Positions 54,560-64,000 of a stretch of 64,000 bases of DNA are shown here, one piece after another. The DNA is from Puteibacter caeruleilacunae (GTDB lineage Bacteria > Bacteroidota > Bacteroidia > Bacteroidales > Prolixibacteraceae), in contig SJCO01000006.1 of the NCBI GenBank assembly GCA_005217565.1, positions 356,388 to 420,387 on the forward strand, given 5' to 3'. The position numbers and the translations under genes are program-made. The notes beneath the pieces were generated by a model. That model had not been told where the DNA came from. It did not search any database and worked only from the letters and a program-made list of their open reading frames with translations. Positions within the stretch are counted from its first letter, which is position 1. Each line of letters starts with the position of its first letter.

Positions 54560-55291
54560 ATGGATTTCTACACTAGTATAGCGGCTTGCTATGATCATAT
54601 ATTTCCTCCAAAACCTATTCAGCGTGATTTTGTGTTAAGCAGATTGAAAGATCAGTCTGGGGAATTGCACATTTTGGATATAGGATCGGCAACAGGGGGA
54701 CTTGTAGAGTTGTTTGCCGACAAGAATATTGATGTTGTAGGCATTGAACCTGATCTAGGGATGGTGTCGCTTGCGCAAAAGCGATTGGCAGGAAAGAGTG
54801 CTAGTGTTCAGGCTGGGGATATGCTTGCACTTAAGGAGGATTTTCCTCCTTCTTCCTTTAATGCTGTAGTCTGCCTGGGTAATACACTTGTTCATCTTGA
54901 GAATGTACAGCAGATGTCGACCTTCTTTGAGGGGGTGAAGTATGTGCTTAAACCTGGAGGAAAATTAATTGTTCAGGTGATAAATTACGATAGAATAAAA
55001 AAACTTCAATTAGAAGGACTTTCCACTATAGACAATGAGTTTATTCGTTTTGAGCGTACATATGCAGTAATTGATGGTTGTGATCAGATTGAGTTTAAAA
55101 CGCGATTAACGGTCAAAGAGTCGGATGAGGTGATAGATAATAGTGTTTTGCTATATCCGGTCGTAAAAAGCGAAATAGAGGCGCTTATAGGCCTGTATGG
55201 CTTTGTAGGGGCAATGTATTATGGAGATTTTATGGGGAGAGACCTAGCGATCGATTCTGTTCCTTTGATTTTTGAGTGTACGAAATCCTAG
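54560..55291 (+). CDS. Class I SAM-dependent methyltransferase
   Basis: A 243-residue methyltransferase. It starts MDFYTSIAACYDHIFPP and has motif I ILDIGSATGGLVELFADKNI, an acidic residue in VVGIEPDLGMV, AGDMLAL, AVVCLGNTLVHL and a late VQVINYDR. The substrate cannot be predicted. It is the end of the plus-strand run that begins with the M16 gene. Confidence 0.85.
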   Translation: MDFYTSIAACYDHIFPPKPIQRDFVLSRLKDQSGELHILDIGSATGGLVELFADKNIDVVGIEPDLGMVSLAQKRLAGKSASVQAGDMLALKEDFPPSSFNAVVCLGNTLVHLENVQQMSTFFEGVKYVLKPGGKLIVQVINYDRIKKLQLEGLSTIDNEFIRFERTYAVIDGCDQIEFKTRLTVKESDEVIDNSVLLYPVVKSEIEALIGLYGFVGAMYYGDFMGRDLAIDSVPLIFECTKS

Positions 55292-55326
55292 AGGTAAAAA
55301 TTTCAGATAAGGCTTTAAATAAAAGG

Positions 55327-55360
55327 CAAAAAAAAAGACATCCCTGAAAAGAGATGTCTT
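55327..55360. terminator. Terminator of the tRNA Gly-Leu-Gly cluster
   Basis: AAAGACATC and GATGTCTTT flank a 10-nt loop, with a T-run on the minus strand and a shorter one on the plus strand, so it may also end the methyltransferase transcript. Confidence 0.88.
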
Positions 55361-55364
55361 TTTG

Positions 55365-55437
<73 letters not shown>

Positions 55438-55463
55438 GAATAAAAAAGGGTACTTTAAAAAAG

Positions 55464-55548
55464 TACCCGGAGTGGGACTTGAACCCACACGGCCGCAATG
55501 GCCACAGGATTTTAAGTCCTGCGTGTCTACCAATTCCACCATCCGGGC
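55464..55548 (-). tRNA. tRNA-Leu (UAA)
   Basis: 85 nt, class II with a long variable arm (TGGCCATTGCGGCCG). Anticodon stem CAGGACTTAAAATCCTG with TAA; T-arm GGGTTCAAGTCCC; acceptor GCCCGGA. Lies between the two tRNA-Gly copies. Confidence 0.97.
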
Positions 55549-55562
55549 AGTTTTAAAGAACG

Positions 55563-55635
<73 letters not shown>

Positions 55636-55659
55636 GATTTGTTTTCGCTTTTGCGGTTG

Positions 55660-55690
55660 CAAATATAGAAGAAAAATCTTTTTAGAAAAA
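55660..55690 (-). promoter_or_regulatory. Promoter of the tRNA-Gly-Leu-Gly cluster
   Basis: CTATATTTGCAACCGC on the minus strand, with TATATTTG at 55667-55660. It is almost the same as the tRNA-Phe promoter core; the -33 region is only T-rich. Confidence 0.65.
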
Positions 55691-55818
55691 ACTGTTTGGG
55701 CCTTTTTTTTCAAAAAAAATATCGCCGAACTGCGCATGGCTAGGCCAAAGTGCATAAAATGAGTTCAATAGGAGGTTGTGAAAAAAAATGATTTTTTTCT
55801 GAAACTACAGGAAAGGTG

Positions 55819-55844
55819 ATAAAAAAAGCGGCTAATGCCGCTTT
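55819..55844 (-). terminator. mutS terminator
   Basis: On the minus strand AAAGCGGC, loop ATTA, GCCGCTTT, then T. It starts 3 bp beyond the mutS stop. Confidence 0.9.
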
Positions 55845-55846
55845 CT

Positions 55847-58465
55847 TTATTTTGTCCCTGTTAATTTCTTTATTTCATTAAGCTTGTTGAGCGCTTCAAC
55901 CGGAGTCAGGTTGTTGATGTCGAGATTTGCAATTTGATCTCTGATATCTTTAAGAACCGGATCATCGAGTTGGAAGAAGCTAAGCTGCATTCCTTCTCTT
56001 TGTTCACCTATTTGTGCTACAGGTTTCGATAATGATTCCTTTCGGTTGTTTCCTTCCAATTGCTCAAGAATCTCTTCTGCTCGTTTTATAACACTTCTTG
56101 GCATACCAGCCATTTGGGCTACGTGGATACCAAAGCTGTGATTGCTGCCTCCTCTGACAAGTTTCCTTAAAAAGATCACTTTGTCACCAACTTCTTTTAC
56201 AGTTACATTATAGTTACGAATTCCCGAGAATGAGTTCTCCATCTCGTTTAATTCGTGATAGTGTGTTGCAAAAAGGGTTTTGGCTTTTGCCTGAGGGTGC
56301 TCATGAATGTATTCAGCAATCGACCAGGCAATACTAATTCCATCATAGGTACTTGTTCCTCTACCTAGCTCGTCAAGAAGAATCAGACTTCGGTCAGATA
56401 GGTTATTTAGGATACTGGCAGCTTCGTTCATTTCAACCATGAATGTTGATTCTCCCAGGGAGATATTGTCAGATGCACCTACTCGTGTAAATATCTTATC
56501 AACATATCCTATTTCGGCAGATTCAGCTGGGACATAACTACCCATTTGGGCCATTAATACAATGAGTGCAGTCTGGCGCAATAACGCCGACTTACCCGAC
56601 ATGTTAGGTCCGGTGATGATGATAATCTGCTGGTCGTTATTGTTTAGCAATACATTGTTGGTAATGTATTCTTCCCCAATCGGTAGTTGCTTTTCAATAA
56701 CTGGATGACGCCCCTCTTTAATGTTGATGTTTTTAGAGTCATTGACAACGGGCTTCTGGTAGTTGTTAACCATAGCTAATGTTGCAAATGACAGCAGACA
56801 GTCGATTCGGGACAGGATGTTTGCATTGACCTGAATCGCTTGGATATACTCAGAAAGAGCAAGAATTAATTCACTAAATAGTCTTGTTTCAAGAGATACT
56901 ATTTTTTCTTCAGCTCCTAATATTTTTGCTTCATATTCTTTGAGTTCTTCTGTAATGTATCTTTCAGCACTAACCAGTGTTTGCTTGCGGATCCATTCCT
57001 CAGGAACTTTATCTTTATGTGTATTTCTTACCTCAATATAATAGCCGAAAACGTTGTTGAAACCAATCTTTAATGATGGTATTCCAGTGCGTTCGCTTTC
57101 TCTTTCTTGTATCTTTATAAGGTAATCTTTACCTGAATAGGCGATGTTTCGCAGTTCATCCAACTCATCTGATACGCAATCGTTAATAACTTTTCCTTTG
57201 CTGATCATTGTTGGAGGATCAGGGAAAATTTCCTTCTCTATGCGTTCGCGAATAGATGTACAAGGATTAAGTTGGTCGGCAAAGCGTTTTAAGGTTTCAT
57301 TTGGACTGTCAGCGCATAGTTGACGGATAGGTTCAATGACCTTAAGGGCATTCTTTAATTGTATTACCTCTCGAGGATTGATTCTTCCAACAGCTACTTT
57401 AGAGATCAATCGTTCAAGATCTCCCAACTGACGCACATATTCGTGCATGTCATCTTTAAGATCAAGATCCTTGATGAAGTGTTCAACAACGTCGAGCCGC
57501 TCATTGATAGGTTTCACTTCTTTCAAGGGAAGTGCAACCCAACGCTTTAACATCCGCGCTCCCATCGGACTTGTGGTATGGTCGATAACATCAATAAGGG
57601 TTTTTGCTCCTTCATTTAAAGAACCGAATAGTTCCAGGTTTCTGATAGTGAAGCGATCAAGCCATACGTAATGCTCTTCTTCTATACGCGATATACCTGA
57701 AATATGCTTCAGGTTGTTGTGTTGTGTTATATCAAGGTAGTGAAGAATCGCTCCTGCCGAGACGATACCATTGGCCAGGTTTTGAATTCCAAATCCTTTT
57801 AATGAAGAGGTCTCGAAATGTCTGGTTAATCGATCTTGAGCCGCCTCGGAAGTATAAACCCAGTCATCAAGTTTAAATGTGTAGAACTTGTTCCCGAAAA
57901 GAGATTCGAATTGCTCTTCTTTGCCACGTTGAAACAATACCTCCTTGGGTTGGAAACTATTCAGTAACTTGTCGATATATTCAAAGTTACCTTCCGCAGT
58001 AAGGAATTCTCCTGTTGATATGTCGAGGAACGCGATTCCTGCTTGTTTCTTATTGATATGAATGGAAGCCAGGAAATTATTTTCTCGATTCTCCAGGATA
58101 TTGTCATTGATTGACACTCCAGGTGTTACCAGTTCTGTAATTCCTCGCTTTACAATTTTCTTTGTTTGCTTTGGATCTTCCAACTGTTCACAGATGGCTA
58201 CACGCTGTCCTGCTCTTACCAATTTTGGTAGGTAGGTGTCAAGTGCATGGTGTGGGAATCCAGCCAACTCTACATAACTGGCCGAGCCGTTAGCTCTACG
58301 CGTTAATGTGATTCCTAATATTTCTGCAGCCCTTATGGCGTCTTCTCCAAATGTTTCATAGAAATCTCCTACTCTGAATAACAATACAGCATCAGGATGT
58401 TTTGACTTAATCTGATAGTATTGCTTCATTAACGGAGTTTCGACGTATTTTTTACCTTTTGCCAA
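55847..58465 (-). CDS. mutS: DNA mismatch repair protein MutS
   Basis: An 872-residue mismatch sensor and ATPase. Mismatch-reading F-x-E is in GDFYETF near residue 32-38. The clamp and lever domains follow (about 270-560). Walker A is G619-P-N-M-S-G-K625-S; Walker B is [17 protein letters not shown] near 695-710; the signature helix-turn-helix contains [13 protein letters not shown]. Full length, with the C-terminal tail. Confidence 0.97.
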   Translation of the reverse strand: MAKGKKYVETPLMKQYYQIKSKHPDAVLLFRVGDFYETFGEDAIRAAEILGITLTRRANGSASYVELAGFPHHALDTYLPKLVRAGQRVAICEQLEDPKQTKKIVKRGITELVTPGVSINDNILENRENNFLASIHINKKQAGIAFLDISTGEFLTAEGNFEYIDKLLNSFQPKEVLFQRGKEEQFESLFGNKFYTFKLDDWVYTSEAAQDRLTRHFETSSLKGFGIQNLANGIVSAGAILHYLDITQHNNLKHISGISRIEEEHYVWLDRFTIRNLELFGSLNEGAKTLIDVIDHTTSPMGARMLKRWVALPLKEVKPINERLDVVEHFIKDLDLKDDMHEYVRQLGDLERLISKVAVGRINPREVIQLKNALKVIEPIRQLCADSPNETLKRFADQLNPCTSIRERIEKEIFPDPPTMISKGKVINDCVSDELDELRNIAYSGKDYLIKIQERESERTGIPSLKIGFNNVFGYYIEVRNTHKDKVPEEWIRKQTLVSAERYITEELKEYEAKILGAEEKIVSLETRLFSELILALSEYIQAIQVNANILSRIDCLLSFATLAMVNNYQKPVVNDSKNINIKEGRHPVIEKQLPIGEEYITNNVLLNNNDQQIIIITGPNMSGKSALLRQTALIVLMAQMGSYVPAESAEIGYVDKIFTRVGASDNISLGESTFMVEMNEAASILNNLSDRSLILLDELGRGTSTYDGISIAWSIAEYIHEHPQAKAKTLFATHYHELNEMENSFSGIRNYNVTVKEVGDKVIFLRKLVRGGSNHSFGIHVAQMAGMPRSVIKRAEEILEQLEGNNRKESLSKPVAQIGEQREGMQLSFFQLDDPVLKDIRDQIANLDINNLTPVEALNKLNEIKKLTGTK

Positions 58466-58499
58466 AGTGTTTTGATTTTGCTATTTGTACCAAAAATTA

Positions 58500-58530
58500 C
58501 AAAGATATATGATCTAATTGTTCAGTCAAA
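58500..58530 (-). promoter_or_regulatory. mutS promoter
   Basis: On the minus strand TTTG, exactly 19 nt, TATCTTTG: the best -33/-7 match in the window, 35 nt before the mutS start codon. Confidence 0.75.
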
Positions 58531-58580
58531 TTTTGCACACTTTAGTTCGTTCTAAAGTGCAGACTTATAGGTTAATTGTA

Positions 58581-59765
58581 TTAGGGTCTTAGCTGTTTTA
58601 ACTGTATGACATTCAATAGTGACCGTATCAAGACAATCATTGCTATAATGTAGATAACAGGATTGAAAGATTGAGGGATAATGAATGAGAACAACAGGAA
58701 TAGCGCAAGCCAGATGGCGCTAAATTTGTGATACCATTTAAGCTTTGCCTTTAATCCTTTAAATGAATTGAGGATGGCAAAGATAAAGTTAGTTGGTAAT
58801 GCCCATAGGATATTCCAGTTAGGACGCATTGCCGGATGTTCAGAATAAAGAATAAACCAAAAAACAATGATTCCGATAAATCCGGTAATACCATAGATTA
58901 TATTGTCGAGTCGTGGGGATGTTGATTTTGCTTTTAACTGTTTTAGGGATAATGCCAGTATGATTAAAAGTATAACTCCAAATATCGTGACGGGGTGAAG
59001 CAACCAACTGCGCTCTTTTTCGGGTGATGCAAGGAATAGTGTTTTGGTATCAGAGGCCAGTTTTCTGGAGTTGTTCCCCTTGATTATACTAGCTTCGGAG
59101 AATTGCTCCAGCATATAATCGGGAAGGAACATTTCGGCATAAGCTCCAGCGATAGTATCGGCAGGCGCTCCTACTACAAGGTCAATTCCTAAATCTACCC
59201 AGGCAAATTTCCCTTGATAATCATCAATTAATTGGCGAAATGTTTTATTGTGCTTGCTCTCTGTTCGAAATGCAATTGTGCCATCAACATTATTTTTCAC
59301 GATGTCGCGTACTCGTGTGGCACAATTATCAAAAAAGAAGTTGTAGCGATAAACTCTGTTCTCTGGTTTTGCATTCTCCTGTAAGGCATTAAAAAGTTGC
59401 TGTCTCTCGTGCATTGTTAGATTAAGATCTTGTTCAAATACACTTCTGTTGTCTACTTCATAGCCTGCAAGAAATCGCTTGAATGAATAACCTGCCAACA
59501 TGTAGTCGGTTTCTCCTTTTGAAAATTTGTATATGAAGTTATTTGAATCGAATGAAAATATGCCATAATTAAAAACATGGTCTATGCCTAGCGCTGGATC
59601 TTTGATTCTAAGTGCTGAATGTCCGTAAAATGCATGAATCTGACTTCCTGGTCCACATGTAAGTAAACTTATTTTTGCATTAGGAGTTAGATTTATCGCT
59701 CCAAAAGTATTTGTTATGAATAGAAATGCTGAGAGGAAACTTAGTATTCGTAATTTGAGATTCAT
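58581..59765 (-). CDS. DUF4105 membrane protein
   Basis: About 394 residues from ATG at 59765 (MNLKLRILSFLSAFLFITNTFG signal peptide); an ATG at 59813 adds 16 residues. The soluble N-terminal half (about 25-235) is the DUF4105/Lnb-like periplasmic domain: ISLLTCGPGSQIHAFYGHSA, DHVFNYGIFSFD, YRYNFFFDNCATRVRDIV; the His and Cys in GHSA and DNCATR resemble a NlpC/P60-like thiol site. Four or five helices follow (about 270-390). Function unknown; possible envelope lipid or peptide hydrolase. Confidence 0.85.
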   Translation of the reverse strand: MNLKLRILSFLSAFLFITNTFGAINLTPNAKISLLTCGPGSQIHAFYGHSALRIKDPALGIDHVFNYGIFSFDSNNFIYKFSKGETDYMLAGYSFKRFLAGYEVDNRSVFEQDLNLTMHERQQLFNALQENAKPENRVYRYNFFFDNCATRVRDIVKNNVDGTIAFRTESKHNKTFRQLIDDYQGKFAWVDLGIDLVVGAPADTIAGAYAEMFLPDYMLEQFSEASIIKGNNSRKLASDTKTLFLASPEKERSWLLHPVTIFGVILLIILALSLKQLKAKSTSPRLDNIIYGITGFIGIIVFWFILYSEHPAMRPNWNILWALPTNFIFAILNSFKGLKAKLKWYHKFSAIWLALFLLFSFIIPQSFNPVIYIIAMIVLIRSLLNVIQLKQLRP

Positions 59766-60260
59766 TGCTAATGTATTTAAGATTCTCCATTGTGTTCTTT
59801 GTCTGTGAAGCATTTAAATGTGCTCATTTCTAAAGATTTTGAAAGAGGATCAGATTATCATGCGATAAAAGTACAAAAAGCTTTGGATATAGAGTGAAGG
59901 GAAAGTTGTGATCATTACTTTTTAGGATGTTAAGAGATGTAATACATCAGTGTCATCTTTTAATGACTTCATTATCTCCCTGTTGTTCTCCCTTCTACTG
60001 GACTCTTACGGCACTCTTACTGGACACCTACGGCATATAGTAGTAAAAGTCCTGTATTTGTGGTGTATTTGTAGTGTAATGTAGTAAGATTTGAGGGGAG
60101 GAGAGTAATACTTAAGGGTGAAAACATGTGGTGTGAAATTGAAAAAGATATTATCAATGCGGTTCTGCTAAATTAGCTAAATTTTCATGATTGAAGAAGT
60201 TTTACATGGGATTATCATTTTCAAATTTGTATATTTATTAGACCAAAAAACCTGCAAGCC
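59766..60260. other. 495-bp gene-less stretch
   Basis: No credible ORF. Holds a 21/22-bp direct repeat (59994-60036) in an otherwise AT-rich sequence. No clear promoter beyond a weak TATATTTATTAG near 60231. Confidence 0.6.
59994..60036. repeat. Two-copy 21/22-bp direct repeat
   Basis: TCTACTGGACTCTTACGGCA at 59994 is followed directly by TCTTACTGGACACCTACGGC at 60015. Confidence 0.7.
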
Positions 60261-61538
60261 ATGAAGGAGGAATTTGTTCAATTTGTTTGGAAACACGGGA
60301 TGTTTTCAGCAGTAAATTTAAAAACCTGCGAAGGACAAAAAATAGAAATAATAGACAGGGGGATTCTGAATAGAGATGAGGGACCTGATTTTTTTAATGC
60401 TCGTATTAAGCTTGACGAAACGGTATGGGCCGGGAATGTTGAAATTCATAAACGAGCATCGGATTGGAAACGTCATCATCATGATGAAAATCGACTCTAC
60501 GACAATGTTATTTTACACGTGGTACTAGAGTGTGATACCCCGATTACTACTGCTACAGGGGAATTGTTGCCTTGTTTTGAGCTTCAAATTGACGAGCGTT
60601 TGCAGGATGAGTATGAGAAACTTCAAAAAAGTAATGGGTGGATTGCCTGCGAACAATATTTTCATAAACAGGATCCTTTTTTGTTAAAGATATGGCAGCA
60701 CAGTCTGATCGTTGAGCGATTGGAAATGAAGATCAATTATATCAATAAGATTTATAACCAGACGAATAGCGATTGGAATGAAACTTTCTATAGATTATTA
60801 GCTCGCAATTTTGGATTTAAAGTAAATAGTGATCCGTTTGAAATGCTTGCACGATCAGTCCCATTAAATATTTTAATGAAACATCGTGATAGTCTTTTTC
60901 AGATAGAAGCTCTTCTTTTCGGACAGTCAGGGATGCTGAATAATGCGTTGTTAGGAGATGATTATTTTCTTAAGCTGAGAGATGAATACTCTTTTTTGTA
61001 TAAGAAATATGGATTAAAAGCTATTGAATCTCACCAGTGGAAATTCCTTAGATTACGTCCGGTAAACTTCCCAACAATAAGAATTGCACAGTTTGCGGCG
61101 TTAATTTGTTGTTCGCATGCAATATTTTCCTATCTTCAGGATGCAAAGTCATTGAAGGAAATTATTGAATTGTTTAATGTGGAGGCATCGAAATATTGGG
61201 ATGATCATTACAATTTCAATCAGCCTTCGGTGAGAAAAGTAAAGCGTTTGGGATTAACAGCGATCCGGAATTTGGTGATTAACACGGTGGTGCCGATACT
61301 GTTTGCATATGGTAGCTGGAAAGAAGATCAGCAAATGAAGGATCTCGCATTGGATTATTTGTGCCAGGTTCCTGCAGAAGATAACCATATAATTAAGGGA
61401 TGGCAGGCGTTGGGTGTTGAGGTTAATACTGCATTGGAGTCTCAAGCGTTGATTCAATTGAAAAGAAATTATTGTGAAAAGAAAAACTGTCTGAATTGTC
61501 AGGTAGGGAAAAAAGTGTTGGATGGCGTACAATTATAA
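60261..61538 (+). CDS. DUF2851 family protein
   Basis: A 425-residue protein restricted to Bacteroidota and relatives. It begins EEFVQFVWKHGMF and has GILNRDEGPDFFNARIKLDE, WAGNVEIHKRASDWKRHHHD and DNVILHVVLE in the first 100 residues; this pattern of acid, E-x-H and K resembles a PD-(D/E)xK-like nuclease core, which is my inference only. A late NYCEKKNCLNCQVGKKVL holds a cysteine cluster. It overlaps the potassium-channel gene by 17 bp. Confidence 0.85.
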   Translation: MKEEFVQFVWKHGMFSAVNLKTCEGQKIEIIDRGILNRDEGPDFFNARIKLDETVWAGNVEIHKRASDWKRHHHDENRLYDNVILHVVLECDTPITTATGELLPCFELQIDERLQDEYEKLQKSNGWIACEQYFHKQDPFLLKIWQHSLIVERLEMKINYINKIYNQTNSDWNETFYRLLARNFGFKVNSDPFEMLARSVPLNILMKHRDSLFQIEALLFGQSGMLNNALLGDDYFLKLRDEYSFLYKKYGLKAIESHQWKFLRLRPVNFPTIRIAQFAALICCSHAIFSYLQDAKSLKEIIELFNVEASKYWDDHYNFNQPSVRKVKRLGLTAIRNLVINTVVPILFAYGSWKEDQQMKDLALDYLCQVPAEDNHIIKGWQALGVEVNTALESQALIQLKRNYCEKKNCLNCQVGKKVLDGVQL

Positions 61539-62550
61539 GGCTATATCATCGAGAACCATTCGTATGGGTGTGTTTTTGCTAACATTAATGTTGGTGATAG
61601 GAACCGTAGGGTATATAGTGATTGAGGATTTTCCTTTAATCGATGCCATTTTTATGACCATTATAACAGTTTCAACGGTTGGTTTTGGAGAAGTACAACC
61701 GTTGTCTGATGCGGGAAAGCTTTTTACCTCAGGACTCATATTCTTTAGTCTGGGAACTTTAGCATATGTTGGTTCAACCCTGGCAAGTTTTGTTTTGGAC
61801 GGAGAGTTTATGCATTATTTAAAAACTGTTCGGGTGTATAAAAAAGTAGACAAATTGGAGGATCACATTATTGTTTGTGGATTTGGTCGTAACGGCGAGC
61901 AGGTTTGCAATGAATTGATCGATCATGGGATCGAATTCGTAATTATAGAGAAACGAGCCAATGTAATTGAGCGTATTCGACAGCGGCCTGAATTGTTGTA
62001 TATTAACGGAGATGCTACTCACGAGGATGTGTTGGAGCAGGCAAGGGTACATCATGCAAGGGCTTTAATTGCAACAACACCTAATGATGCCGATAATGTG
62101 TTTGTGGTGTTAACTGCGCGTAGCTTGAATCCCAATTTGCGGATTATTAGTCGTGCTTCGGAAATAAATTCCGATGTGAAATTAAAGCGTGCGGGAGCTA
62201 CCAATGTGATTATGCCGGAACGTATTGGCGGGCAACGTATGGCTACCCTGGTTACACAGCCTGATGTGGTGGAGTTTGTAGAGCATCTTTTACTGGCCGA
62301 ATCAAAGGATGTGAGTTTGGAAGAAATTGCCTGTAAGAATATGGCCGAAGGATTCGTCGACAGGCCTTTGGGAAATATAAAGAAACTAAATAATTCGGGA
62401 GCAAGTATCATTGGTCTGAAAAACAAAGAGGGTGGATATATTGTGAATCCTCCAAAGGATCATGTTGTTAACCGAAAAGATCAAATATTTTTGCTCGGAT
62501 CGGCCGAGCAAATAAAAGTATTTAGGGAGTTGTTTGAGGAAAGATATTAG
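61522..62550 (+). CDS. Two-helix potassium channel with RCK (TrkA) domains
   Basis: A 342-residue channel. Two membrane helices (about 15-33 and 70-92) flank the pore loop with the selectivity filter TVSTVGFGEVQPLS. RCK-N begins DHIIVCGFGRNGEQVCNEL (GxGxxG nucleotide site, then E at the end of strand 2 in FVIIEKRA), RCK-C covers about 255-340. It gates K+ flux by binding nucleotides or ions. It shares 17 bp with the upstream DUF2851 gene, so both are translated from one mRNA. Confidence 0.92.
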   Translation: MAYNYKAISSRTIRMGVFLLTLMLVIGTVGYIVIEDFPLIDAIFMTIITVSTVGFGEVQPLSDAGKLFTSGLIFFSLGTLAYVGSTLASFVLDGEFMHYLKTVRVYKKVDKLEDHIIVCGFGRNGEQVCNELIDHGIEFVIIEKRANVIERIRQRPELLYINGDATHEDVLEQARVHHARALIATTPNDADNVFVVLTARSLNPNLRIISRASEINSDVKLKRAGATNVIMPERIGGQRMATLVTQPDVVEFVEHLLLAESKDVSLEEIACKNMAEGFVDRPLGNIKKLNNSGASIIGLKNKEGGYIVNPPKDHVVNRKDQIFLLGSAEQIKVFRELFEERY

Positions 62551-62619
62551 TGGCATGTAAGTGCTAGTTGCATTCTGAAAATCAATGATTCAGCGGATCA
62601 AAAAAGTAGAATAAAACTT

Positions 62620-62647
62620 TTTGAATCAAGAATTTTCATTACTTTTG
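62620..62647 (+). promoter_or_regulatory. rpsO promoter
   Basis: TTTG at 62620 and TACTTTTG at 62640-62647 with 16 nt between. About 90 nt of leader follow before the start codon. Confidence 0.55.
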
Positions 62648-62736
62648 CCACGATTTTCTTTAATTAATTTCAAACTGTTGTTATTGACAGCGATGCTGCA
62701 GGTTGAAAATTGTATCACAAATAAAAGTTTAATATT

Positions 62737-63006
62737 ATGTATTTGACATCAGAAACTAAGAAAGAGATTTTTGCTAAGCATGGTAAATCAGATGTTGACA
62801 CTGGTTCAGCAGAAGGACAAATTGCTTTATTTTCTTACCGTATTGCTCACTTGACTGAGCACTTGAAAAAGAATAGAAAAGATTATTCTACTCAGCGTGC
62901 ATTGATCAAATTAGTAGGTAAGCGTAGAAGTCTTCTTGATTATTTGAAAAGAAAAGATATTAATCGCTACCGTGCGATTGTAAAAGAATTAGGATTACGT
63001 CGATAG
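62737..63006 (+). CDS. rpsO: 30S ribosomal protein S15
   Basis: An 89-residue primary 16S rRNA-binding protein. GKSDVDTGSAEGQIALFSYR, HLTEHLKKNRKDYSTQRALI and KLVGKRRSLLDYLKRKDINR cover the conserved helices. Full length. The pnp gene follows across a terminator, the classic rpsO-pnp order. Confidence 0.97.
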   Translation: MYLTSETKKEIFAKHGKSDVDTGSAEGQIALFSYRIAHLTEHLKKNRKDYSTQRALIKLVGKRRSLLDYLKRKDINRYRAIVKELGLRR

Positions 63007-63014
63007 TCCTATAT

Positions 63015-63046
63015 GAAAAAAGGCAATTACAGATTGCCTTTTTTCT
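63015..63046 (+). terminator. Terminator between rpsO and pnp
   Basis: AAAAAAGGCAAT and ATTGCCTTTTTT flank a 6-nt loop, with T-run after. Confidence 0.9.
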
Positions 63047-63100
63047 CTTTTTCACAAAAAGCTCCACCCATTTATTTAATCTAAAATTTTAACAGAAGAT

Positions 63101-64000
63101 ATGATAAAAGGAACTTTCAAAACGATTGATCTTGGCGATGGCAGAAACATCACTATTGAGACAGGACGTTTGGCTAAGCAAGCTGATGGATCAGTTGTTG
63201 TACGAATGGGTGATACAATGTTGTTAGCAACTGTTGTGTCGGCAAAAGATGCTAAAGAAGACGTTGATTTCATGCCCTTGTCTGTTGATTACAGAGAAAA
63301 ATTTTCGGCAGCCGGTAGATTTCCTGGAGGCTTTCTAAAAAGAGAAGGTCGCCCATCAGACGAAGAAATTCTTGTGGCTCGACTTGTTGACAGAGCATTG
63401 CGTCCGTTGTTCCCAGAGGATTATCACGCAGAAACTGTAGTAATGGTTTCGTTGATTTCTTTGGATCCAGAGGTTATGCCAGATGCTTTGGCTGGGTTAG
63501 CAGCTTCAGCTGCAATTGCCGTATCGGATATTCCATTTGAATGTCCTATCTCAGAAGTACGTGTTGGTCGTGTTAATGGCGAGTTCGTTATCAACCCAAC
63601 TACTTCTCAAATGGCAGAAGCAGACATGGACATTGTTGTTGGAGCTTCAGCTGATAACATCATGATGGTAGAAGGTGAGATGGATGAAGTATCAGAAGAG
63701 GAGATGCTTGAGGCCATTAAAGTAGCTCACGATGCTATTCGCGTTCAATGTACAGCTCAGGAAGAGTTGATCGCAGAGTTGGGAATAGTAAAGCGTGAAT
63801 ACTGTCATGAGGACAATGATGAAGAGTTAAAAGATCTTGTTTGGAAACAAACTTACGATAAGTGTTACGCTGTAGCAAAACAGCAGCTTACAAATAAGCA
63901 GGAGCGTATTGATGCTTTCGCTGCAATTAAGGAAGAGTTTGTAGAGCAGTATTCTGAAGGTAAAGAAGAGGAAGAAATTAAAGGAAACCTTATTGGAAGA
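63101..64000 (+). CDS. pnp: Polynucleotide phosphorylase, 5' part
   Basis: 300 codons from ATG at 63101 to the window edge, frame open. It degrades RNA 3' to 5' with phosphate. The first RNase PH-like domain is visible: [60 protein letters not shown] and [15 protein letters not shown], then [20 protein letters not shown]. The linker helical domain begins near residue 230. The catalytic second PH, KH and S1 domains lie outside the window. Confidence 0.96.
   Translation, partial: MIKGTFKTIDLGDGRNITIETGRLAKQADGSVVVRMGDTMLLATVVSAKDAKEDVDFMPLSVDYREKFSAAGRFPGGFLKREGRPSDEEILVARLVDRALRPLFPEDYHAETVVMVSLISLDPEVMPDALAGLAASAAIAVSDIPFECPISEVRVGRVNGEFVINPTTSQMAEADMDIVVGASADNIMMVEGEMDEVSEEEMLEAIKVAHDAIRVQCTAQEELIAELGIVKREYCHEDNDEELKDLVWKQTYDKCYAVAKQQLTNKQERIDAFAAIKEEFVEQYSEGKEEEEIKGNLIGR

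Overview
The window looks like chromosomal DNA from a low-GC member of the Bacteroidota, most likely a marine or sediment Marinilabiliales/Bacteroidales-type organism. The clues are the protein families (type III glutamine synthetase, DUF2851, DUF3109, DUF4105, CarboxypepD_reg-like proteins, six-bladed beta-propeller lipoproteins, PorE-like OmpA protein), the promoters of the TAnnTTTG type, and the weak Shine-Dalgarno sequences. No phage, insertion sequence or CRISPR array is visible. Genus is not determinable from the sequence alone.

Layout. 1-5.7 kb: a PepSY-type membrane protein, a propeller lipoprotein, a flavin reductase, type 2 IPP isomerase (fni) and a GH16 beta-glucanase. 6-10.3 kb: a GT4 glycosyltransferase, an HAD phosphatase, a UbiA-family polyprenyl-phosphate phosphoribosyltransferase-like enzyme and a large polytopic membrane protein; the last three look like one lipid-linked sugar module. 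10.3-17 kb: a lipoprotein glycosidase-like protein, a gene-poor stretch with 42-bp tandem repeats and a 129-bp hairpin, an ECF-S-like membrane protein, a secreted histidine phosphatase, dapD and an MFS transporter. 17.6-23.3 kb: four paralogous propeller lipoprotein genes, one with a stop codon exactly where its lipobox cysteine should be, and direct repeats recording local duplication.

23.6-29.4 kb: OmpA lipoprotein, gpmI, DUF3109, FKBP-TPR, acyl-CoA synthetase. 29.4-34.8 kb: a tight seven-gene minus-strand operon for membrane lipid handling (SRPBCC, plsY, membrane-anchored peroxiredoxin, DUF1295, FakA-FakB-like fusion, DUF2177, lipocalin). 35-42.3 kb: LacI regulator, M20 dipeptidase, glnN, PorE-like lipoprotein. 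42.4-44.7 kb: a membrane class III nucleotide cyclase facing an HD-plus-PycTM (Pycsar-effector-like) protein with overlapping stop codons; this pair is the best candidate for an uncharacterised cyclic-nucleotide circuit. 44.7-48.4 kb: a giant phosphoesterase / kinase-like / outer-membrane-barrel fusion.

48.6-64 kb is mostly housekeeping: purM-prfA-pyrF, two tRNA-Phe, an M16 protease, two methyltransferases, a tRNA Gly-Leu-Gly cluster, mutS, DUF4105, DUF2851, a TrkA-type potassium channel, rpsO and the 5' part of pnp, which runs off the end.
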